DNA from: Cytophagales bacterium
Lineage (GTDB): Bacteria; Bacteroidota; Bacteroidia; Cytophagales; Cyclobacteriaceae
Direction: 5' to 3'
Length of the DNA stretch: 64,000 bases
Assembly (NCBI GenBank): GCA_017303795.1
Contig: JAFLBR010000007.1
Coordinates: forward strand, 62,001-126,000
Below, one piece after another: positions 1 to 10,100 of the stretch. Every line of letters begins with the position of its first letter. Positions within the stretch are counted from its first letter, which is position 1. The notes under the pieces were generated by a model. The model searched no databases. It was not told where the DNA came from and saw only the letters and a program-made list of their open reading frames with translations. A program made the translations under genes and the position numbers.

Positions 1-177
1 GTGAACAGCATCAAAAAAATCAGCAAAATCAAGCTGCACACCATTCATAATCAGGTCAACATCTGCTCCAGAAACTGTTATTTGATTAGGATCTTCCAAA
101 TCACCATCAAGATCGCAAGCGGTAACTAACACTAATACAGTAGTTAGGAACCCAAATTTTTTTATTAAATCTTTCAT
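1..177 (-). CDS. SusD/RagB-like outer-membrane lipoprotein, N-terminal part (runs off the left edge)
   Basis: Only the first 59 codons are present; the gene continues beyond base 1. It starts at ATG 177 with a lipoprotein signal: a basic start (MKDLIKK), a hydrophobic stretch and a lipobox ending LVTAC, so Cys21 would be acylated. The mature start (DLDGDLEDPNQ) has the 'DPN' wording common in SusD-like proteins. It lies 11 bases after the stop of a SusC-type receptor on the same strand, the usual SusC-SusD order. By family knowledge it would be the lid that delivers ligand to the TonB-dependent channel. The substrate cannot be inferred from this fragment. Confidence 0.75.
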   Translation of the reverse strand, partial: MKDLIKKFGFLTTVLVLVTACDLDGDLEDPNQITVSGADVDLIMNGVQLDFADFFDAVH

Positions 178-188
178 GTCAATTTTAA

Positions 189-3100
189 TTAGAATGTAAC
201 TTTTAAGTTGACACCGTATCTTCTGGCCGAAGGACCACCGAGATAATCAAAACCCGCACCATTGTTCGTCCCGAATGCAGTTCTGTCAAAATCAGCTTTA
301 GAATATTTCGGCGCATTAATTGCTCTAAACCATAGATTATTACCAAGGGCTGTAACTGTAACTCCATTGACTTTTAGTTTGGAAACAAGACTCTTCGGCA
401 ACGAATAACCCAATGAAATTTCTCTAAATCTTACACGGGTAGCATCATAAACACCTCTATCGTCCATGTCTGCGCCAATGATTGTATTACCGAAAAATAC
501 ACCAGAGGTTGTAAGGGGAATATCGTTCGGTTTATAGCCAGTTACGTTGTCATTACCATCTGTAATTTCGTTTACACCTGGGAGAATAAGCGTTAGGGTA
601 GGGTCAAAACTTTCTAAATCTTTTGCAACACCTCTCGCAATCATGGTTGCAGCAGAATAAGAATACATTTGTCCACCATCAACATAGTCCCATTGCATAC
701 CAAAAGAAATTCCTTTCCAGGTAAGGTTTGTAATAATTGAACCAAGCCAATTTGGATTTGGGTCCGCAATAATTCCTATGTCATTTCCAATTTTATAATC
801 ACCAGCATCATTAATTATCAATTGACCATCTGGTGCTTTTTGCACATACGTACCTTTAATTACGTTAAGAGGTTGGCCTTCAATTGCAAAATTTCCAAGG
901 TTAGTAAATCCGTTAATTAATATTTCTTTGGATCCATCTGGTAGGGACACAACAAGACTTCTATTTCTTGTAAAATTGACCCCAACCTCAAAAGTCAAAT
1001 CACCCTTAACTGGAGTAACCCAAACGGATGCTTCCAGCCCTTTGTTTTGAATTTCTCCGGCATTAATAAATGTGGAGGAGTATCCAGTTGAGGGATCTAA
1101 ACTTCTTTGAACGATTTGGTCCTTTGCAGTTCTGTTATAGAGAGAAACATCAAATCGGAGTCTGCTATCCAAAAACTTCGCCTCAATACCCAATTCAGTT
1201 TCTTGAAGTAGTTCCGGCTTCAAATTTGGGTTAGCCAGTAAGGACGGCAAGCTTGAAACCACAACATTTCCAATGCCATCAACCCTTCTTTGTGAGTTAA
1301 GAGATAAGGTAGGACGAGTATTGTAGGGTGAACCAAAATTAGCAGAGGTTCCATAGGCTAATCTGACTTTAAGGAAGTCCAACACGTTCGGTGCAAAATT
1401 CGGAAAAGCTGCTGTTGGAATAAATGCTAGGCTAGCCCCAGGATAGAACAAAGAACGATTTTCCTTCTCTAGTGTGGAGGACCAATCGTTACGACCCGAA
1501 AGGTTTAAATAGAGATAGTCTTTATAACCTAGGTTACCATCAAAAAAAACTCCTTGAATTGCACTCCGTTCGACATAATTAAGATTAACACCACGATAAT
1601 CTCTTGGTTGGGTGGTGGTGAAGTTCCTGTGTTCAATCAGTCCATAAACAACCTGCCCTAAACTCTCTAATCCTTGTTGCTTGAAATCATTGCCTCTATA
1701 ATTGAAGCCCACTAAAGCAGAGAAGTCCAAATCCTGACTTAAAGCTTTATTGAAGCTAGCTAAAAATGAGTGATCTAAGATAGTATTGTTGCTGGATGTA
1801 CTTCTATAAGCACCAGGGGTTAGTAATGAAGAGTACCCTGTGCCACCTTTGTTAACCCAATAAGTTTGATCTTCCGTATAAGTATCCAAACCAAGTCTAT
1901 AGGTTAAAGTAAACCAATCTGTTACCTTATAATTTAGACTTGTACTAGAAAAGAATCTGTTTGTCAAACTCGTTTGTTGTGTGTTCTTAAGTAACCAATA
2001 TGGGTTAACAATGTCATTACCATTTCTATAATAGACACTTGCTTTTGTTACCGGATTTTCAAAAGGCCAATCAGTGAGATTTATGTTTCTTGGGGTATAA
2101 AATAAGTTTGCCCATACTGACGGGCCACCAAATGAATTCGATCCACCGCCCGCAGCAGCTGGTGGGGTTTCAAAATCTGTCCTTACAAAGTTGAATGTTC
2201 CAGACAATGATAGTTTATCGGTCAAGTTATAATTTCCTCCCAATGAAAAGTTATCCCGCTTAAGGTTATTTCCTGCAATAAAGCCCTTTTCATCTAGATG
2301 ACTATAGGCAAAGTTCAAACTACCAAATTGATTGCTTCCTCCTAAGTTAATAGAGGTAGTTGCTGAATGCCCCTTTTGAAAAAAGTCTGATACGTTATTA
2401 GGCGCAGCTACAGGAATGTACCCACCGTTGGTAGTTGCATCTTGTTGAAATTCAGGAAATTCTGGGAAGGTATTTCTATGCTCATAGTATGGGTGGCGAA
2501 CACCAGATGGTGTTCCATCAAATAAAGCACCCCAATTACTAAAGAATTCGCCATATGCTCCATCAAATCCATTCGCCCATTTGTTTTGAAATTCTGGAAG
2601 AATAGCTTCAACTTGAAAATAAGATTGTGTTACAGAACCTGAAAATTTATTTGTCTTGCTTTTGGCGCCAGTTTTAGTTGTTACTAGAATAACGCCATTT
2701 CTACCTTGCGAGCCATAAGTTGTTGTTGCACTCAAACCTCTCAAGATGCTAATTGATTCAATATTGTTCGGGTCAATATCAAGAAATCGTGTAGGTGCAA
2801 CTTGTCCATCTTGGAAATCTCCATTTATATCGTTTGATTGAGTATTAATTGGTACCCCATCAACCACCCATAACGGCTGGGTATCACCGGTAAGCGAGCT
2901 ATTTCCTCGAATATTAATTCGAGAACCTGATCCTGCTAATCCTGACGAATTTAAAATCTGAAGGCCTGGTGTCCGACCTTGAAGTGCTCTACCAACATCT
3001 GTTTCAGGTTTATCTGCCAACATAGCAGAAGAAATGGTTGTTGTTGCAAAGCCTAAAGCCTTTTGCTCACGCTGAACACCTTGCGCTGTTACGACAACTT

Positions 3101-3407
3101 CAGTTAGCTGCTGTACATCAACTCCCAAAGCCACACTCACCGTGGTCCTTTCGCCAATTAATTCTTCTTTAGTTTGTAAACCAATAAAAGAAAAGGTAAG
3201 CGTTCCTCCGGAGGCAGGAACTGAGAGACTGTAGTTACCAGAGGCATCGGTAACTGTTCCATTAGTAGTTCCTTTCAGAACTACGTTTACTCCAGGTAAA
3301 GCGGAACCATCTTCTGCAGATGTTACTTTACCTGAAACCACTCGTTCCTGTGCCCATGAACTGAGCACAATAACGAATGAGAAGCATAGTAGTAAAAACT
3401 TCTTCAT
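189..3407 (-). CDS. SusC/RagA-family TonB-linked outer-membrane receptor (copy 1)
   Basis: This 1072-residue protein imports a ligand across the outer membrane using TonB energy, working with the SusD-like lipoprotein encoded just after it. Order seen: signal peptide (1-20, ending SSWAQ), carboxypeptidase-regulatory-like domain (about 22-105, with GKVTSAEDGSALPGVNV), plug domain (about 115-245, with NIRGNSS and WVVDGVPI), then a long beta-barrel ending in an aromatic C-terminus (NLKVTF). Length fits the family. Its first 76 residues are nearly identical to those of the receptor at 7172-10414, but the rest is well diverged. No glycoside hydrolase or regulator lies beside it, so the substrate (glycan, peptide or other) is unknown. 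Confidence 0.92.
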   Translation of the reverse strand: MKKFLLLCFSFVIVLSSWAQERVVSGKVTSAEDGSALPGVNVVLKGTTNGTVTDASGNYSLSVPASGGTLTFSFIGLQTKEELIGERTTVSVALGVDVQQLTEVVVTAQGVQREQKALGFATTTISSAMLADKPETDVGRALQGRTPGLQILNSSGLAGSGSRINIRGNSSLTGDTQPLWVVDGVPINTQSNDINGDFQDGQVAPTRFLDIDPNNIESISILRGLSATTTYGSQGRNGVILVTTKTGAKSKTNKFSGSVTQSYFQVEAILPEFQNKWANGFDGAYGEFFSNWGALFDGTPSGVRHPYYEHRNTFPEFPEFQQDATTNGGYIPVAAPNNVSDFFQKGHSATTSINLGGSNQFGSLNFAYSHLDEKGFIAGNNLKRDNFSLGGNYNLTDKLSLSGTFNFVRTDFETPPAAAGGGSNSFGGPSVWANLFYTPRNINLTDWPFENPVTKASVYYRNGNDIVNPYWLLKNTQQTSLTNRFFSSTSLNYKVTDWFTLTYRLGLDTYTEDQTYWVNKGGTGYSSLLTPGAYRSTSSNNTILDHSFLASFNKALSQDLDFSALVGFNYRGNDFKQQGLESLGQVVYGLIEHRNFTTTQPRDYRGVNLNYVERSAIQGVFFDGNLGYKDYLYLNLSGRNDWSSTLEKENRSLFYPGASLAFIPTAAFPNFAPNVLDFLKVRLAYGTSANFGSPYNTRPTLSLNSQRRVDGIGNVVVSSLPSLLANPNLKPELLQETELGIEAKFLDSRLRFDVSLYNRTAKDQIVQRSLDPSTGYSSTFINAGEIQNKGLEASVWVTPVKGDLTFEVGVNFTRNRSLVVSLPDGSKEILINGFTNLGNFAIEGQPLNVIKGTYVQKAPDGQLIINDAGDYKIGNDIGIIADPNPNWLGSIITNLTWKGISFGMQWDYVDGGQMYSYSAATMIARGVAKDLESFDPTLTLILPGVNEITDGNDNVTGYKPNDIPLTTSGVFFGNTIIGADMDDRGVYDATRVRFREISLGYSLPKSLVSKLKVNGVTVTALGNNLWFRAINAPKYSKADFDRTAFGTNNGAGFDYLGGPSARRYGVNLKVTF

Positions 3408-3855
3408 AGGTTTGGGTTTAGTTAAAATTTAGGTTCCTAAAATTAGGATAAATGGGTTATAAAAAAAATGGAACATTTCAAATTATGAAAATCACTTTTG
3501 TATTTTGATAATAAGGGCTTAAAAAATTGAATGGTCACGAAGAAATCTTTCTTCATGATGCAAGTTGTAACGAAAAAAACTATCGCTCTGAAGGCATTCA
3601 AAAAGCGGTACAAACATGGTCCTTAAATGAATTTGTTTTATTCGCATGAAACCCCACCTGCTAAAGCTTACATTGCAACCAACGTTGCAAGTGCTGGCAT
3701 TCTATAATGGCTTGGGTATTGTTGAGGCTGTAATTTTCATTCAGTCTTAAAAAAGCCGCATTAGCAAACTCCTTTTGGGTAGGGGAACAATAAAAAGCCC
3801 GATAAACAAATGTTTTATCGGGCTTTTTCCAATTCATAATTAAGACTAGAACTTA
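3408..3855. other. 448-base intergenic region between lipoprotein and SusC copy 1
   Basis: The stretch carries the terminator hairpin of the upstream gene (3792-3828) and must hold the promoter of SusC copy 1. No clean TAnnTTTG box is visible. A 58-codon open frame (3661-3837, minus) starts inside the terminator stem and is treated as doubtful. Confidence 0.5.
3792..3828 (-). terminator. Perfect 15-bp hairpin terminator after the SusC/SusD/lipoprotein operon
   Basis: Two perfectly complementary 15-base arms (3792-3806 and 3814-3828) enclose a 7-base loop. The arms have a GC-rich centre (GCCCG) and an A-run at one end and a T-run at the other, so the hairpin could work in both directions. It sits 28 bases after the stop of the lipoprotein gene (3856), which it most likely terminates. 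Confidence 0.85.
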
Positions 3856-5265
3856 TTATGGTAGTTTAGTGAAACTTAGATAAACCCGGGTATACCAGTT
3901 GCAATAACCGTTTCTTCTGCCATATTCATCTACGTCATCATCAACAGCCAATGAGAATACGTCACCAGGTGTTAAGCCGTCACGGTCAATTCGATAATAA
4001 CCTCTGTTAGGCCAAACTCTACGCGGAACACCAAGTGGCATTGCTGCATCGCCACTAAATTCACCGGGGGTTCCAGCAACAGTAGAATTGAACTGTGCGC
4101 CTGTCATGTGATAGAAGATACGCTCAGAGGTACATTGCACTCCGGTACTGGCAAGTTTAACAAAAACAGAACCTAAATTGGTATTTGTTGTGCCAGCCGG
4201 GAAACCTAAACCCCCGATAGTAGGAGGAGCTGGATTTGGCAAAGCATTAACTGTTGCAACCCCTGCAGCTGATAAACCAGCACCAGTAAGACCAAATACC
4301 TGACGTTCAAGGTTTATAATCATGGTGATGGTTTGACCTCTATACCGGCATGTGAACCGTCTTTCACTAGGCAAACCTCCTGGGATTTTTTCTAATGTTA
4401 CAACTTGACTGGAGTCTGTAGCGGAAGCACCAAATACAAAAGACCTCATCCACGCTTGAGGTACGGTACGCAAGATTTGTAAGTTATTCGTACTTGTTGC
4501 AAAATCAGGAGCCCACCTTGCAACTTGGCTCATACGGTAGGTTCCAGTATATGCATCTGCATTTCCTGAATCTGTTGGCCGCTGCATAAACATGGTGTAA
4601 ATCATCGGGCTACTATAAAAAATACCTCCCGTTAAGTTAGCAGTTATGTTCGCCTCGTTGGGATTGCCCAATTTTGGTGCTGCTGCAACTTGTGGATTGT
4701 TCACCGTAAAGGCACGTCCCTGCTTGTCATAAACTTTAATTCTGAACACAACTCTGTCCCCTAAGTTCAAAGCACCGGGAAAAGCTACTGCCGGACAAAT
4801 ATCAGGGAAAATGCCAGTGCAACCCGTTCCATCTGGGTCTGTGGTTAGAGTATTTAAAGCATCCAGTGTTTCTTGTGCTGTTATACGGATGGGACCTGAA
4901 CGAAGGTATTCACTTCCAGAAGGGGCTGAGACTTCTGCTAAACTCATTTGTTGTGCGGTTAGCGTCTTCACTAAAACCTCGTCTGTTATTTGACCACCAG
5001 CTGAGCGGTACGTTGCATACCACTCAACCCGATCAAGATCGGCTCCACCATTTTTGTCTACTGATTCGTATACGGCTTCAAATCCGCTATTAGCTAAATC
5101 CGTGATGTCCCACGAGAAAGAAGTAATTGAGATTACCCTAAGGAACGATCCGGTGTCTCGATTATCATAAGGTAAAGGATAAGCATCTTCATTTGGCTCG
5201 CAAGCTGTAAAGAGCGCGGCAACTGTAAGAAACCCAATTACCAAGTATTGTCTAAAATTCTTCAT
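3856..5265 (-). CDS. Uncharacterised lipoprotein encoded downstream of SusD
   Basis: The 469-residue product is a predicted lipoprotein: MKNFRQYLV start, hydrophobic core, lipobox LFTAC. I chose ATG 5265 because it gives a proper signal sequence and leaves 13 bases after the SusD stop; a longer frame begins inside the SusD gene and lacks a leader. The mature part has no domain I can name; it contains several Cys (for example TGCTGIFPDIC) and reads as beta-rich. Co-directional placement after susC-susD suggests a surface lipoprotein that binds or presents the same ligand, as SusE/F-type proteins do, but this is inference from position only. Confidence 0.65.
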   Translation of the reverse strand: MKNFRQYLVIGFLTVAALFTACEPNEDAYPLPYDNRDTGSFLRVISITSFSWDITDLANSGFEAVYESVDKNGGADLDRVEWYATYRSAGGQITDEVLVKTLTAQQMSLAEVSAPSGSEYLRSGPIRITAQETLDALNTLTTDPDGTGCTGIFPDICPAVAFPGALNLGDRVVFRIKVYDKQGRAFTVNNPQVAAAPKLGNPNEANITANLTGGIFYSSPMIYTMFMQRPTDSGNADAYTGTYRMSQVARWAPDFATSTNNLQILRTVPQAWMRSFVFGASATDSSQVVTLEKIPGGLPSERRFTCRYRGQTITMIINLERQVFGLTGAGLSAAGVATVNALPNPAPPTIGGLGFPAGTTNTNLGSVFVKLASTGVQCTSERIFYHMTGAQFNSTVAGTPGEFSGDAAMPLGVPRRVWPNRGYYRIDRDGLTPGDVFSLAVDDDVDEYGRRNGYCNWYTRVYLSFTKLP

Positions 5266-5278
5266 GCTAAATATCAAT

Positions 5279-7132
5279 TTAGAAGTTGAGATTTGTAGTA
5301 GTATTATCCCAGAAAATCTTGACTGTAAGGTCTGGTTTTTGGGAAACTGAGCCATTTAGATTTGCAAAATTTGCAGGATACCAAAATGACCGTGGGAAGT
5401 TACCGGGAGTTGGATTAATAACAGGCTGCATGCCGGAAGGTAATCCAGTTCTGCGATAGAGATTGAAAGATTCATATCCGTTACCGAAAAGCGCTATCCA
5501 ATATTCCCTTGCCACATAGTTCATAGCCAATGCACCACTTGCATCAGCCGCTAATCTATCATCAAACGAAAAGAGTGCAGATGCGATATAGTTATCTCGG
5601 TCTGTTGTATAGTTAGCTGCTGGATAAAATGTATTAACCACTGCCTCAGTAGCTGAGGCCGCAATAGTTGAACTACCGAACGTGCCGGCAGTAGCCCATG
5701 TACGTACATCATCGAAAGAATTAGTAATTCCGGCCTGATAATACTGGCGAGCCGTTAATGGCGCAACAATTCCTGGCATGGTTAATCTTGCTTCCGCTAG
5801 CATAAACTGCACAAATGATCGCATCATAATAGGCTGAAAGCCTGCTCCGCGCATACCTTGTGTCTGAGCAACAGCCGCAGAATGATTATTATCGAAGCGA
5901 CCGCCTACAGGATAAGGGCCATAAGTTGTGCGCAACAATCCATCAGGGGGAATGCCTTGAGGATCCACATGATCACGACCCCAATAACCAACGGTAGTGG
6001 GAGTACAAAAGGTTCTGTTCCATGCCGGGCTGCCAGCATTCCGGGTGGGGTGGGCAGGATCTTCACCCATAGGCGGAATACCTGCGATAGCGTTTGGAGT
6101 TATAGCTGTTCCTGAAGATGAAGGATAGTGATCGGGTCTGTTTTCACCAAGGCAACGCAAATCGTTTGTGCTACTTGAATTGGCATTTACTTGGCGGTTG
6201 AAATAAAATCTCATCCTAGGGTCTCCAGGAGCTACACCTGCCGTGGTTGTGTTAACGGCATTATATCCATAGAACATATGCCACATTAACCAATTACTTT
6301 GGTAATCGCCTCCACCACCTGGATATTGACCTGTAAAACGTGGGTGGCGGGCGTCAGGATCTGAAAGGTTTGTTCCATATCTCCAGACAAAATTTTGGTC
6401 TGCAGTGGTTATAAACCCTCCGGTAGCGGTAGCATCAGCTATCAGTTCATTAATCTTGGTGGTAGCTTCGGCTAAGTTTGTCAGCCTAAGATTAAGATAA
6501 ATTTTAAGCTTTAGGGTATTTGCCAGACGAACCCACTTAGTGAAGTTTGATGAATAGTACAAATCTTGAATTGCCGGTGCTACTGGATTTAAATAACCGG
6601 CCGGTAAAGCGGTGGTTGCCGGAGTCGTTAAATCCAACTTTGCCTTATCTAAAATCTGTAAAGCCTGGGTGTAAATCGTATTTCCGGGATCTGCCGCAGG
6701 GTTAAAGTTTGCGGCACCCCCAAAAGCTTCAGAAAATGGAACATCTCCAAAATTATCAACTAACATAATCAACACATAGGCTTGAATTACCCGAGCCATT
6801 CCTGCATGCCTTGCAAATCCATTTGCATCCGCAACTTCTAAAAGAGAGTTAATATCTTTTAGAATTCCCGCATAAGAAGTTGACCATAAACCGTTGAAAC
6901 CTTCAGGGGTCAGTGAGTTCAAATAAATCTGACCTCCGCCATTTAATTGACGGGTCATTTGTGCACCAGAAGTATTGGCCGCGTTAAAAGCAGCTGGCAG
7001 CTGCCTTTGAACTGAGTTCAGTAACAAGCTTGGTAACGCCTGATTGAGTTGAACTGCATTTGGATCTTCTTGCAAATCCAAGGTACAACTTGTTGCCAAC
7101 ACGACTGTTAGCGCGAGTGCAACTTTTTTCAT
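5279..7132 (-). CDS. SusD/RagB-family nutrient-binding outer-membrane lipoprotein
   Basis: The product (617 residues from ATG 7132) partners the SusC receptor encoded 39 bases upstream. It has a lipoprotein signal (MKKVALALT ... ATSC) followed by LDLQEDPNAV, typical of SusD-like proteins, then the helical repeat region around 70-180 (AYVLIMLVDNFGDVPFSEAF) that packs against the barrel, and a C-terminal region with FMLAEARL. The pattern resembles the SusD-like_2 subgroup often paired with peptide or unknown-substrate receptors. An in-frame ATG at 7153 adds seven residues (MKIRFLY) and could also be the start; I prefer 7132 for its standard leader. Confidence 0.9.
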   Translation of the reverse strand: MKKVALALTVVLATSCTLDLQEDPNAVQLNQALPSLLLNSVQRQLPAAFNAANTSGAQMTRQLNGGGQIYLNSLTPEGFNGLWSTSYAGILKDINSLLEVADANGFARHAGMARVIQAYVLIMLVDNFGDVPFSEAFGGAANFNPAADPGNTIYTQALQILDKAKLDLTTPATTALPAGYLNPVAPAIQDLYYSSNFTKWVRLANTLKLKIYLNLRLTNLAEATTKINELIADATATGGFITTADQNFVWRYGTNLSDPDARHPRFTGQYPGGGGDYQSNWLMWHMFYGYNAVNTTTAGVAPGDPRMRFYFNRQVNANSSSTNDLRCLGENRPDHYPSSSGTAITPNAIAGIPPMGEDPAHPTRNAGSPAWNRTFCTPTTVGYWGRDHVDPQGIPPDGLLRTTYGPYPVGGRFDNNHSAAVAQTQGMRGAGFQPIMMRSFVQFMLAEARLTMPGIVAPLTARQYYQAGITNSFDDVRTWATAGTFGSSTIAASATEAVVNTFYPAANYTTDRDNYIASALFSFDDRLAADASGALAMNYVAREYWIALFGNGYESFNLYRRTGLPSGMQPVINPTPGNFPRSFWYPANFANLNGSVSQKPDLTVKIFWDNTTTNLNF

Positions 7133-7171
7133 ATATAAAAACCGTATCTTCATTTTTAAGTCATTTAAGAG

Positions 7172-10100
7172 TTAGAATGTAACCTTAAGTACCGCTCCAT
7201 ATCTACGCATACTTGGCCCTGTTAAATAATCAAAGCCCAAACCAGAATTTACTCCTAAACTGGCTACTTCAGGATCCCAGTTTACATACTTAGGAGTTCC
7301 CCATGCAAAAAACCACAGATTATTTGCATTAAGGGTTATAGAAGCATTTTTAATAGGAGTTTTACTTAAAAGGTTCTTTGGAAGCGTGTAACCCAAAGAT
7401 ATCTCGCGGATTCGAATATTGGTTGCATCATACATGGCGTTGTCGTTTCTGGCACCAAACTGAAGATTAAAACCATAGTCAGCAGCAGTTAACGTTATAT
7501 CGTTTGGAGCAAAGCCATCTAATGTACCATTGTTATCTGTGTCAACGCGTTTAACACCAGGTGCAATAAAAGCGAGGTCTCTGTTAAGAACATCCTCTGG
7601 AGCTAATACACCACGCGCCAACAAGGCTGATGGTGTAGATCCATACATCTTGCCACCCCTTCTGTAATCTAACTGTATAGAAAAGAAAAGTCCTTTGTAC
7701 GAAACATTGTTAATTAGCGTAGTAAGGAAATCAGGATTAGGGTTGCCTAGCTCACCTATAATTGGTGATATCTCGTGAAAACCATCCGAACCAACAATCT
7801 TATTACCATTTGGATCGCGAGCAATTACCGTACCTTTAATAATGTTCATGGGGCGATTAGGAACGGCAAAATTTCCCAGGTTAGTAAACCCACTAAGCGG
7901 AATTTGGTCGATTCCCTCACCGAGGGTTATAACCATTGGCCTTACTGCAGTAAAGTTCCAGATAATATCCCATTGCAACCCATTAGCAAGTTTAAGTGCG
8001 GTACCGTTAAGGGCTATCTCAATGCCTTTGTTCTCTAATTTACCCAAATTCAAAAGGGTATTTGTATATCCGGTTGCAGGGTCTATCTGCGCATTGGTTA
8101 TCAAATCTTTTGTGCCACGATCATACACAGTAAAATCAACACCAATCCTTTCTTTAAACAACTTGGCTTCAAATCCAAGTTCAAATTCACTAACCAACTC
8201 GCCTTTTAAACCAGGATTACCCAGATTATTATTTACAGTATGCTCGGCATAAATGGTACCACCTGCATCAATGGCACCCCGCGCGTTTGACGAGATTATC
8301 GTTCTAGTATTGTAAGGGAATGGATAACCAGCGGAAGTACCATAGCCCATACGTAATTTTAGAAAATTAAGAGTACTCGATTTTAGTGAGGCTATGGCAT
8401 CCGTTAACACAACTGATGTACTGGCACTTGGATAAAATAGTGAATTGTTTCCTTTTTCAAGGAAAGACACCCAGTCATTTCTTCCTGCAAGATTAAAAAA
8501 CACAAAATCTTTATAGTCAAATTGGAAATCCGCGTAAACACCATAACGTTGCGATTCTTCAATTCTTTGAAACACCCTTCCCCCAAAACCTCCACTTCGT
8601 GCAGAAGAAACCTGGAAGTTGCTATGCTGCATTAATCCAAAAACAATCTGTTGTTCAGAATACAAACCATCTCTCTGGAATAGGTCGTTACGGGCATTAA
8701 ATCCTACCCTTGATGACATATTTATGGCCGAAGATAGTGGCCTGTTATAACTTGCTATGAAGTCATGATTCCAGATGGTATTCGAAAGTGTTTGTGTCTG
8801 CAGTACGCCTAAATTGATGGGTTGGTAACTTGGACTAACACCTTTATTAAATTGTCTATTTTGTCTCTGCGTGTAATAATCATAACCAACCCGATAGGTT
8901 AAAGAAAACTGGTCGGTTATATCATAATTGAGGGAAGTGCTATTAAAGATTCGATCTGTAACATCAGTTTCAAGTGTATAAGCCGCCAACCATCTTGGGT
9001 TAGGAATATCGCTGTTGCTGCGGTACCAAATCATTTGATTATCCACAGGAGTTTGGAAAGGGAAGAGGCTTGTATTGTTAAGATCATAGTTACCTGGGGA
9101 ATACAAGAAGTTGGCATAGAGAGAAGGAACACCACCGAAGGCAGCTCCACCTCCGGTTGCCCCATTTAGTGGAGGAGTGGCAAAATCTGTATTCGAAAAC
9201 ATTACTGATGAGTTAATACTGAGCTTATCAGACAATGCAGCATTGAATCCAATTGAGGCATTAATCTTTTTCAAATCATTACCTGGCGCATAACCTTGCT
9301 CATTAGTATAACCCAGGGTTCCTGTTACACTCATCTTTTCACTACCCCCAGAAATTGATAACGATGTATTGGACGTGATTCCTTTGCGAAAGAAGTCTTC
9401 TACATTTAAAGAATGTTCATATGGAATTCTCTTGAAGGCAGTCTGGCTTAAGAAAGGATCTCTTCTGGTTAAATCGCCAATAAACTGATACGGATGACCA
9501 ATCGAATCGATTTCTCTATAGTTTGCTCCCCAGTTACTAAAGAATTGAGAGGTGTTTGTTAATTGTTGAAATCCATTTCCATAATTCTTTTGAAAATCTG
9601 GTAGTGAGGCAATCTCGTTTAAACCAACAGTTTGTTGAAAGGTAATTTCTGCGGCACGTTTTTTTCTGCTTCCAGATTTAGTTGTAACAACAATTACACC
9701 GTTGCGACCTTGGTCACCGTATAAAACAGTAGCAGCTAACCCTTTTAAAACGTTGATACTTTCAATAGAGTTAGGATCCAAATCAAGGAATCGGCTTGTT
9801 GCAGTTGCTGTTCCACCAGTTGTAAATCCGGAGGCATCGTTGGTTGCTCCGCTAAAAGGAACACCATCTACAACCCAAAGCGGTTGTGTGTTACCCGTAA
9901 TGGTAGAGTAGCCACGAATATTGATTTGGGACCCTGTACCGGCAGTTCCTCCAGTTGGATTAATAGTTACCCCTGGTATTTTACCCATCAAAATTCTACC
10001 CACATCATTAACCGGTCTTGCTGAGATAGCTTCAGAACCGACCCCGGCTACTGCATAGCCCAATGCTTTTTTCTCTTTTGCAAAACCTTGGCCTGTAACA

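Noticed and set aside
2408-2611. Open frame overlapping the SusC copy 1 gene on the same strand in another frame
   Set aside because: Lies wholly inside a strongly supported receptor gene, with no start signal; a shadow frame.
3661-3837. A 58-codon open frame on the minus strand with protein-like composition (ends LQRWLQCKL)
   Set aside because: Its first codons are the stem of a perfect 15-bp terminator, it lies right behind a gene stop, and it resembles no family I know. Conservation in relatives would be needed to revive it.
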